DNA from: Gonocerus acuteangulatus
Lineage: Eukaryota; Arthropoda; Insecta; Hemiptera; Coreidae
Assembly (NCBI GenBank): GCA_946811695.1
Contig: OX328126.1
Coordinates: 84,658,036 to 84,722,035, forward strand
Length of the DNA stretch: 64,000 bases
Direction: 5' to 3'
Of this stretch, positions 57,182-64,000 are shown one piece after another. The notes beneath the pieces are model-generated. The model saw nothing but the letters and a program-made list of their open reading frames with translations, had not been told where the DNA came from and ran no database searches. Each line of letters opens with the position of its first letter. Positions within the stretch are counted from its first letter, which is position 1. The position numbers and the translations under genes were made by a program.

Positions 57182-57240
<59 letters not shown>
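57182..57240. repeat. (TA)n microsatellite at a mariner insertion site
   Basis: A TA tract abutting the left inverted repeat of the mariner element, which targets TA. Confidence 0.95.
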
Positions 57241-57244
<4 letters not shown>

Positions 57245-58132
57245 GTGGTTAGTCCGGAAAAAACGTATAAAAGAGGAATAATAACTTTATTTTACTACTA
57301 TTTAGGTATTTCAATATGGCCTCCTCCAAAGTACTCCTCCTGAGACAAGATGCACTTCTGCCAACGCCATGTCCTCTGCTGACACGATCGCTCAAAGTCT
57401 TCAGTTGTGAGGCTCTTCATATGCCGTGTCGTTTCAGCCTTGAAGGCTTCTACATCCCTCTAGTGCCGCCCCCGGAGCACCATTTTGCATTTCGGGACCA
57501 GGAAGAAGTCTCAAGGTGATAAATCGGGTGAATAAGGCGCGTGTTCTGTTACGGTGATTGAGCTTTGGGCCAAAAACTCACACAAAACGAGAGACGTGTG
57601 AGCAGACGCGTTGTCGTGATGAAGGATCCACCTGCCCCCTTCGGTCCGGGTCGAACTCGGGTCACACGAGCTCTGATGCGACTCAAAACTTCAACATAAA
57701 AATGCCCGTTCACAGTCTGGCCGGGAGGGAAAAATTCCTGGTGAACAATGCCCTGAGAATCAAAGAAAACAATCAACATTGTTTTCACATCTTCTCGGCC
57801 TTCCCGAAACCTTTTCAACCACTTGTTGACGGTTGGTTCCTTCAGAGAATTGTCTCCGTAAACTTCTTGCAAACGCTCAATAATCCCACGACCATTGTTA
57901 CCTAGCTTGATGTGCTGTTCCTTAATCAGACAAAGCTCCATGCCGACGGCAGGTGAAAAAGGGGTTACTTTCAACAAGCACACGTAAGTCCTACTTAACT
58001 CGCAGAGCTCTCCGGCTCGTACAGAGCATTGAGTGGATTGCATAGAGAGGGGAAACCACGGGGCGCCTCTCAACATCGCCTTGACAGGACGCCCCGAATT
58101 TTTTATACGTATTTTCCGGACAAACCACGTAT
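57241..58132 (-). mobile_element. Internally deleted mariner element
   Basis: Terminal inverted repeats acacgtggttagtccggaaa (57241) and, at 58101-58132, the complement of tacgtggtttgtccggaaaa; TA dinucleotides border both ends. The minus-strand transposase remnant keeps part of the helix-turn-helix region (IIERLQEVYGDNSLKEPTVN, KWLKRFREG), then jumps to MLIVFFDSQGIVHQEFFPPG. After a frameshift it continues through HHDNASAHTS (second catalytic Asp) and HAPYSPDLSP (third). The segment with the first catalytic Asp is deleted and a TGA follows DLSP. It cannot make active transposase. Confidence 0.88.
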
Positions 58133-58510
58133 ATAAGATAGAAAAGACAAGGAGCTGTACTTACAATTCTCTGACTCATTAATAATTTCAACATCCGTAA
58201 ATAGCATCCGGAAAAATGAAACTGCGAAATTTAGCTTCCAACAAGTATTTTAAATTATAATTTAGTCACTTCAAGTGAAAATTTAAAGTTTCCGTCCAAA
58301 CTAAAGGACAAAAGGTCAGCTTTAATGTGAAAATACATGACTTCTTAAACTCGAATTCTCCATTATCTCTAACACTGCCTTCTTTGTTTTTTAAAGTAAA
58401 GTTTATCTGTGTTTTTTTTTATTCACATGAATTGCAAAAATTAATATCAGCGCTTTTAATAATTATTAATACCACCTAGATCAGTGCGCCCTTAAAAAAA
58501 TAATATATAT
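58133..58510. other. Unassigned sequence
   Basis: No feature recognised; a short (TA)n lies near 58503-58517. Confidence 0.35.
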
Positions 58511-58860
58511 ATATATAAGTTTGGAAGTAGAGCGGGAGTTCATTTCTTTATTGTAAATTTTCAAATATACGGACTGAGGCTGTTAAAGAAAGATTTGTGG
58601 CGAAAATAAACTGAATCTGTTTGTTAGGAATGGGGTTAATTCGGAGCCAAATTATATATTGCCTTTATAGGATGTTAATAAATTTTACTTCCTTGCAACG
58701 GCAATATCTCATGCTCAACAAATGCGGAACATTTGTTATAAAAAAAAAAAATTCCGTCGAGCAGGAGTCGCATAAGGAAGCACATTCCTTAGAATTTGTT
58801 TAGTGTAGACTGCATTCCTGAATAATTTGCTGTAAATAACATAAGATACTTAAGAATTGG
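58511..58860 (+). mobile_element. Degraded family A-like fragment
   Basis: Shares 'aataaactgaatc.gtt', 'aggaatggggtt' and a decayed 3' end ('ccgtcgagcaggagtcgcat', 'ttccttagaattt') with family A, in rearranged order. An old relic. Confidence 0.4.
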
Positions 58861-59102
58861 AGTTAAAAAAATATTTTAATAACATTTGAAATTAGTAGTA
58901 TTGAGAAATTTCGTATATTTTCTTAAATATGACGAAAACTGTTAGGGAGTAAGTACCCTTTGAATGGTTACTACGTCATCTACAAAAAAGTCCGACTCGC
59001 CGAAACTGCGTCATCTTAGCGCGGTTCCGTTCTTATTCTAAGTGCCATACGTAATATAATAGACCACAAATGTGGTTGGTTGGCTGGTGAAGGTTCATCA
59101 TA

Positions 59103-59414
59103 GTAAACAGGATGCAAAAACCAAGTCAACACACCTCCACTGTTTAATTCCTTTATTGTAACAAAACGTTTTCGAGGTCAGCACCTCATCCTCAGTGTCC
59201 TGTTAACACCCATCAACAAAGGCAACATTACAATCAAATAAAATAACTTAACTTAAATCACATGGGTACGTCACATTATACACTACGTCAACAATTAAAA
59301 ACAACTAAAAACAATAAAAATAACATACAGTACAATTCTAAAAAACTCTAAAAAACCCAAATAAGTCATATTTAAAAAACCCAATCGTTGCCAGGAGGCC
59401 AACATTAAAACATT
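59103..59414 (-). repeat. PLE inverted terminal repeat, left copy
   Basis: Complement of 61050-61361. Contains the complement of the hammerhead-like motif and of the polyadenylation signal. Confidence 0.93.
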
Positions 59415-59445
59415 CTCTGATATAGATAGGAAATACCTGACTCAA

Positions 59446-60972
59446 ATGAACCCTTTGCCACCCCTACTCTACTGTCTGCCGAAAACACACAAGCCCGGTA
59501 TTCCCATGCGTCCTATAGTAGCCTTCAAGTCTGCTCCATCCGAGAAGCTTGCTAAAGGATTGGTTAAGATGTTTAACGTGTTAGTGGATTTTAATCCCAC
59601 TTACGCCATTAAAAATAGCAGAGATCTTGTAAAGATAATGAACAGCCCGAATAGGAAGTTTCCTGAAAATCGGGTTCTCGCTTCGATGGATGTCGATAAC
59701 ATGTTTACGAACATTCCGCCCAAGCATGTTATGAGGATTTTTGAGTTATTTTTCAACATTAAAAAAATTAGTCCTCTCGTATCTGGGGAATTTCTAACAC
59801 TGCTGTCGATTTGCCTTGAACAAAATTATTTCAAATTTAGAAATCAATTTTATTCCATGAAGAAAGGGCTCATTATGGGATCTCCTATTAGTCCTTTGGC
59901 AGCTAGTCTTTTTATGGACTATTTGGAGGTGAAGTTCATCTTGTGTACCCGAAACCCGTTTGTTGGAAAACTAGATTTTTATCGGAGGTACGTAGACGAT
60001 GTGATAATTAGTTTTTCGGGGAGCGCTGACGAGTTGGAAGGACTCCTGGCCTATATGAATGGGTGTCATGAGTCGATCAAATTTAAATTAGAAAAAGAAA
60101 AAGAGGGCGCGTTGCAGTACCTCGATTTGGAAATCAGAAGGGAAGGCTGCACTCACTCAATTAGTGTATACAGGAAGCCAACTACTACTGACTCCATGAT
60201 CCCTGCTGACTCATACCATCATAGGCAATACAAGATGTCTGCATTCATCTACATGGTGGACAGGATCTTGGATTTGCCTCTTGGTGATGAAGATTTTCGA
60301 AAAGAGGTGACCTACATTAAGCACATGGCAGTGAGAAACGGATACCGAGAAGTGGATGTCGATAAGATGTTGGAGAGGCGTTTCAAGAAGAGGTTGGAAA
60401 AGCAAGAGAGGGGTGATGTAAGTGAGGCGGTTGCTGTCAGACACCCGGGCGCGGTGAGTTTCCCATACATGGGAGCCATATCCAATAAGATTGGTAATCT
60501 CTTGGGAAAAGTGGGAATAAAAGCCGCTTTTAAAAGTAAGGGCTCTCTCAAAAGCCGTTTGTCAAAAACTAAGGACGCGATACCACCGTTGGATAAATCG
60601 GGTGTATACAAGGTGGAGTGTTCCTCTTGTGAGGCTTCATATGTTGGCCACAGTGGGCGTAAGCTGCGCACTCGGATTAAGGAACACCTGACAAGAAGTG
60701 ACTCCGAAGTTAAGAAGCACCTTAGAGCGGAGCAACACGCTGAAACTTCGCTGGAAGTGCAGGTCCTGCATCAATGCAATAAAGGAAAGATGATGGACCT
60801 GCTGGAGCAGGTGGAAATTAAAGTGGATTCCCTCACATCAAGACAATGTTTAAACGGCAGAGGTGAAGGAGGCATTTTTCAACATGTTCCTAACGCCAGC
60901 CTCCCCCACCTAGCTAGGCTAGAGGGCCAGTATAGTCGGAGGAAGGTCCGAGTGAACCTCGCCCAGCTATAG
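59446..60972 (+). CDS. Penelope-like reverse transcriptase with GIY-YIG endonuclease
   Basis: A 508-codon frame, open also upstream to about 59401 without an ATG, so the listed start is only the first Met. RT motifs: LPKTHKPG (residues 11-18), MRPIVAFKSAP (21-31), motif A SMDVDNMFTNIP (80-91), motif B GLIMGSPISPLAASLF (141-156), motif C YRRYVDDVIIS (179-189), LQYLDLEI (223-230). A C-terminal GIY-YIG nuclease follows: GVYKVECSSCEASYVGHSG (386-404) with the CxxC pair inserted between the GVY and YVG halves, then RTRIKEHL (408-415), as in Penelope/Neptune-type elements. The protein copies RNA at a nick and is typical of TPRT-like mobility. The frame has no stops or frameshifts, but the N-terminal region of a full-length PLE protein (roughly 800 residues) is missing, so it is probably inactive by itself. 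Confidence 0.95.
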   Translation: MNPLPPLLYCLPKTHKPGIPMRPIVAFKSAPSEKLAKGLVKMFNVLVDFNPTYAIKNSRDLVKIMNSPNRKFPENRVLASMDVDNMFTNIPPKHVMRIFELFFNIKKISPLVSGEFLTLLSICLEQNYFKFRNQFYSMKKGLIMGSPISPLAASLFMDYLEVKFILCTRNPFVGKLDFYRRYVDDVIISFSGSADELEGLLAYMNGCHESIKFKLEKEKEGALQYLDLEIRREGCTHSISVYRKPTTTDSMIPADSYHHRQYKMSAFIYMVDRILDLPLGDEDFRKEVTYIKHMAVRNGYREVDVDKMLERRFKKRLEKQERGDVSEAVAVRHPGAVSFPYMGAISNKIGNLLGKVGIKAAFKSKGSLKSRLSKTKDAIPPLDKSGVYKVECSSCEASYVGHSGRKLRTRIKEHLTRSDSEVKKHLRAEQHAETSLEVQVLHQCNKGKMMDLLEQVEIKVDSLTSRQCLNGRGEGGIFQHVPNASLPHLARLEGQYSRRKVRVNLAQL

Positions 60973-61049
60973 GAGGTAGGTGTGGTTTTTAATTGGGGGG
61001 TATTTATGATTTGTTGGTTGTTATTGATTTTAGTACTGTAATTTTTATA

Positions 61050-61361
61050 AATGTTTTAATGTTGGCCTCCTGGCAACGATTGGGTTTTTTAAATATGACT
61101 TATTTGGGTTTTTTAGAGTTTTTTAGAATTGTACTGTATGTTATTTTTATTGTTTTTAGTTGTTTTTAATTGTTGACGTAGTGTATAATGTGACGTACCC
61201 ATGTGATTTAAGTTAAGTTATTTTATTTGATTGTAATGTTGCCTTTGTTGATGGGTGTTAACAGGACACTGAGGATGAGGTGCTGACCTCGAAAACGTTT
61301 TGTTACAATAAAGGAATTAAACAGTGGAGGTGTGTTGACTTGGTTTTTGCATCCTGTTTAC
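61050..61361 (+). repeat. PLE inverted terminal repeat, right copy
   Basis: Begins 77 bp after the stop codon. Contains an aataaa signal (61307-61312) and the hammerhead-like segment at 61242-61314. Confidence 0.93.
61242..61314 (+). ncRNA. Candidate degenerate hammerhead ribozyme of the PLE
   Basis: ctgagga (61269-61275) fits the CUGANGA box; gaggt-gctg-acctc is a perfect stem II (61277-61290); gaaa (61291-61294) fits the GAAA box; aac-gtttt-gtt can form a short stem III ending in uua before a possible cleavage site after 61305; and caataaagg (61306-61314) can pair with cctttgttg (61242-61250) as an outer helix with one G-U pair. PLE terminal repeats are known to carry hammerhead motifs. 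The fit is imperfect: one extra U follows CUGANGA, and 18 nt separate the outer helix from the core. Confidence 0.45.
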
Positions 61362-61373
61362 TAATATAATAGA

Positions 61374-61680
61374 AGCTGTTTACGATCTTTCTTGAAATAT
61401 ATAAAAGCAAATCTCAAAGAGAAGGAAGATTTAAGGCGCCACAACAGGAAACTGATAGTATCCTAAGCGGAAATTACTCCATCCTCTGTCACCCCGGTCT
61501 CTCTTGGAAACGGTGTTTCACATTTTCTTGCCTTGTTTAAACAAAATACTCATTTTAATGCTACATGCAATTTACAAAACAATAACAACCAATTAACGTT
61601 AGGTAAATAGATACAAAAACCCGTTCAAAATAGCAAAACTAACTGTGCATTTACTTCTGACACAGATAATTATCATAATT
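61374..61680. other. Family B body between PLE and minisatellite
   Basis: Part of B7; no gene. Confidence 0.45.
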
Positions 61681-62637
61681 ATTATATCCTACACCTGAGA
61701 TATATTTCCTGCGAGAAGTGTCAGATGTAAACACACCCTTATTGCTCGTGATACAAATATATATCTCAGACATAAATTATATCCTACACCTGAGATATAT
61801 TTCCTGCGAGAAGTGTCAGATGTAAACACACCCTTATTGCTCGTGATACAAATATATATCTCAGACATAAATTATATCCTACACCTGAGATATATTTCCT
61901 GCGAGAAGTGTCAGATGTAAACACACCCTTATTGCTCGATATACAAATATATATCTCAGACATAAATTATATCCTACACCTGAGATATATTTCCTGCGAG
62001 AAGTGTCAGATGTAAACACACCCTTATTGCTCGTGATACAAATATATATCTCAGACATAAATTATATCCTACACCTGAGATATATTTCCTGCGAGAAGTG
62101 TCAGATGTAAACACACCCTTATTGCTCGTAATACAAATATATATCTCAGACATAAATTATATCCTACACCTGAGATATATTTCCTGCGAGAAGTGTCAGA
62201 TGTAAACACACCCTTATTGCTCGTGATACAAATATATATCTCAGACATAAATTATATCCTACACCTGAGATATATTTCCTGCGAGAAGTGTCAGATGTAA
62301 ACACACCTTTATTGCTTGTGATACAAATATATATCTCAAACATAAATTATATCCTACACCTGAGATATATTTCCTGCGAGAAGTGTCAGATGTAAACACA
62401 CCCTTATTGCTCGTGATACAAATATATATCTCAGACATAAATTATATCCTACACCTGAGATATATTTCCTGCGAGAAGTGTCAGATGTAAACACACCCTT
62501 ATTGCTCGTGATACAAATATATATCTCAGACATAAATTATATCCTACACCTGTGATATATTTCCTGCGAGAAGTGTCAGATGTAAACACACCCTTATTAC
62601 TCGTGATACAAATATATATCTCAGACATAAATTTTGT
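61681..62637 (+). repeat. 96-bp tandem array, about 10 copies
   Basis: The unit begins attatatcctacacctgaga and contains 'agtgtcagatgtaaacacac' and 'aaatatatatctcagacata'. Copies are nearly identical, with rare single-base changes (tgtgat, gcttg, gtaat). Each has an imperfect inverted pair, ctgagatatattt with aaatatatatctcag. It lies within a family B copy. Confidence 0.95.
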
Positions 62638-62929
62638 GCAGTTTACATTAGTCATAATTTCTGTCTGACATAAATAGTCTGCAATAACTATCAGACGTAA
62701 ATGCACACTAACAATTTTGTCACCCCATCGAACATTACATCAGAATCTTTTTTAGTAGGCTTTAGAATGGTCACCTTCCATTTACCACGATTTCCCAACC
62801 GTTATCGAGATATTTTCGAAATTATACAAAAATCCCAAAAATTTTCATGTCAATTAATGAAATATTTTATTTCTAGTACTTCCTTAACTCCAAACGGAAC
62901 CAAAATTTAACCTTAATCTTAGAACACAA

Positions 62930-63228
62930 TTGACGAATGGCCTTCTAGCCATCGAGATAACAGACGTGAACAAATAATTCTTGCTAGACTAAGAATTGGA
63001 CATGATCGACTAACTCACGAATATCTTATGACTTATGACAAGACGAGATAAACCTATATGCAGTATATGTAACAATGAACTTAGGATTAAACACATACTT
63101 ACAGACTGCCAAAGACGATGCAACTTGAACATCCCGAATGATATGCAAGAACTCCTAGACAATGATAGCCAGTACATCAACACTATACTGACCTACCTCA
63201 AGAATACAGGACTATACAACCTTATTTG
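62930..63228 (+). pseudogene. LINE ORF2 C-terminus (family L2, copy 3)
   Basis: Reads RREQIILARLRIGHDRLTHE then, shifted, TRRDKPICSICNNELRIKHI with the zinc-motif Cys/His, and NDMQELLDNDSQYINTILTY to a stop at 63227. It matches the C-terminal part of copies at 33070 and 41575. The upstream RNase H is absent. Confidence 0.8.
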
Positions 63229-63427
63229 ATGACAATAAGCACTGTTGACTTAAAAATAGCATTATACTTCCATAGATACTGGTACAATTTAACGGAGAAC
63301 ACAAAGTCTTTTACAGTTAAAATTTTATACAATTTTATACAAAGCTATGCTGATTGCTTAGAATGAATGGTTCGGAGGATGATGTTTTTTGATCATGTTG
63401 ATTGCCAATGACGCGGAAAACATCAAA

Positions 63428-63429
<2 letters not shown>

Positions 63430-63472
<43 letters not shown>

Positions 63473-63610
63473 CACGTGTCTGCCTGTTTATTTATTTATT
63501 TTTTTGTTTGTTCCTTATACAAATCTACACCGTTTGACCGGTATTGACCAAACTTTGCACACAGGTAGGTCTTGATACGAGAAATCTCCTAGGCTAGGTC
63601 AAAATAGTCA
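63430..63610 (-). mobile_element. Family C 3' end with (TA)n
   Basis: A (TA)n tract (63429-63467), then the complement of the C-family end: aaatcacgtgtctg, 'ccttatacaaatctacaccg', 'ggtaggtcttgatacgag'. Only the last unit is present. Confidence 0.7.
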
Positions 63611-63704
63611 AATTTCAAAATTAGGTCAAAAGGTCAAAAGTTTTGTTCAAGAAAAATTGGCTAAATTGAACCATTCAGATTGTGACGGCCATTTTGAATC
63701 GACT

Positions 63705-64000
63705 CCTACTGGCCTCTGTCGGCTGTTAGATGAAGTGCTGTTGTGCTGGCCTCTGCCGGTATCACGACTACTACTGGCCCCTGTCGGCTGTTAGATGAAG
63801 TGCTCTTGTGCTGGCCTCTGCCGGTATCACGACTACTACTGGCCTCTGTCGCCAGTTAGATGAAGTGCTCTTGTGCTGGCCTCTGCCGGTATCTCGACTA
63901 CTACTGACCTCTGTCGGCTGTTAGATGAAGTGCTTTTGTGCTGGCCTCTGCCGCTATCACGACTACTACTGACCTCTGTCGGCTGTTAGATGAAGTGCTG
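63705..64000 (+). repeat. 65-bp tandem repeat running off the window
   Basis: At least 4.5 copies with the anchor 'gttagatgaagtgct' at 63724, 63789, 63854, 63919 and 63984. The unit is GC-richer than its surroundings ('ggcctctgccggtatcacga'). Array end not seen. Confidence 0.92.

Larger units (their letters stand above)
59064..61361 (+). mobile_element. Penelope-like element (complete insertion)
   Basis: Flanked by a 12-bp target duplication, taatataataga (59052-59063 and 61362-61373). Structure: a 39-bp tail (59064-59102), a 312-bp inverted terminal repeat (59103-59414), the RT/GIY-YIG frame, a short 3' UTR, and the second repeat (61050-61361) in inverse orientation. The two repeats look identical by eye, implying recent insertion. 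The copy lacks the N-terminal part of the ORF: the left repeat joins coding sequence directly at about 59415. Confidence 0.92.
58984..62910 (-). mobile_element. Old family B copy (B7) hosting two later events
   Basis: The minus-strand 3' end is at 58984-59025 (gtccgactcg, agcgcggttcc). Body blocks parallel to B5 resume at 61430-61650 ('aggaaactgatagtatccta', 'aaaacccgttcaaaa') and 62750-62910 ('cccaaccgttatcgagatat'). The Penelope-like element (59064-61361) and the 96-bp array (61681-62637) interrupt it. The 5' end is missing. Confidence 0.65.

Noticed and set aside
60211..60671. Minus-strand frames within the Penelope ORF
   Set aside because: Antisense shadows of a well-supported RT/GIY-YIG frame.

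Overview
This window is nuclear DNA of an animal, most likely an insect or another arthropod. The grounds are spliced GT/AG exons of a leucine-rich-repeat (LRR) gene, AT-rich sequence full of (TA)n microsatellites, RNase H-bearing and Jockey-type non-LTR retrotransposons, mariner and Helitron-like elements, tRNA- and 5S-derived SINEs, and a Penelope-like element. There are no bacterial operons, and the species cannot be named from sequence alone. The only clear host gene is on the + strand: coding exons at 30410-30577, 32389-32574 and 50395-50640, all joined in phase 0, encode a signal peptide, a cysteine-rich LRR N-cap and the first LRRs of a secreted or membrane protein. Its 3' part must lie beyond the window, and an untranslated 5' exon must lie upstream of 30399. 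Intron 1 is 1.8 kb and intron 2 is 17.8 kb, both filled with repeats.

Left part (1-15700): a LINE RNase H/C-terminal region is cut into three pieces by insertions of one Helitron-like (HLE) family, 'A': an inverted copy at 2228-3842 (itself interrupted) and a head-to-tail tandem pair at 4307-6621. Five bases after the LINE stop codon begins an 8.7-kb satellite (6991-15700) of about 85 monomers of 103 bp, arranged in higher-order repeats of 2352 bp (shortened to 1940 bp in the third register) and 618 bp.

Middle (15700-50400): three clustered SINEs at 19.1-19.7 kb, a collapsed Helentron coding region (22278-22690) that keeps only the two ends of the Rep-helicase protein, many copies of HLE families A and B, ACTAGCTG-type repeats (family C), fold-back elements, LINE fragments, and a 2.1-kb DNA-transposon-like unit (43876-46001) whose inverted repeats enclose a 256-codon ORF and a full-length 5S-derived SINE.

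Right part (50400-64000): another family A copy, a 740-bp near-perfect palindrome (54704-55444), an internally deleted mariner (57241-58132), and an apparently young Penelope-like element (59064-61361). The latter has an open RT + GIY-YIG frame, 312-bp inverted terminal repeats that read as identical, a 12-bp target duplication and a hammerhead-like motif. It sits in an old family B copy that also carries a 96-bp tandem array. The window ends in a 65-bp tandem repeat.

The most distinctive signals are: the matched sub-terminal inverted repeats of HLE families A and B, which share one 3' hairpin design and have exchanged ends at a (TA)n tract; the nested higher-order satellite abutting a LINE end; the TIR-bounded ORF at 44-45 kb; and the intact Penelope-like element with its candidate ribozyme.
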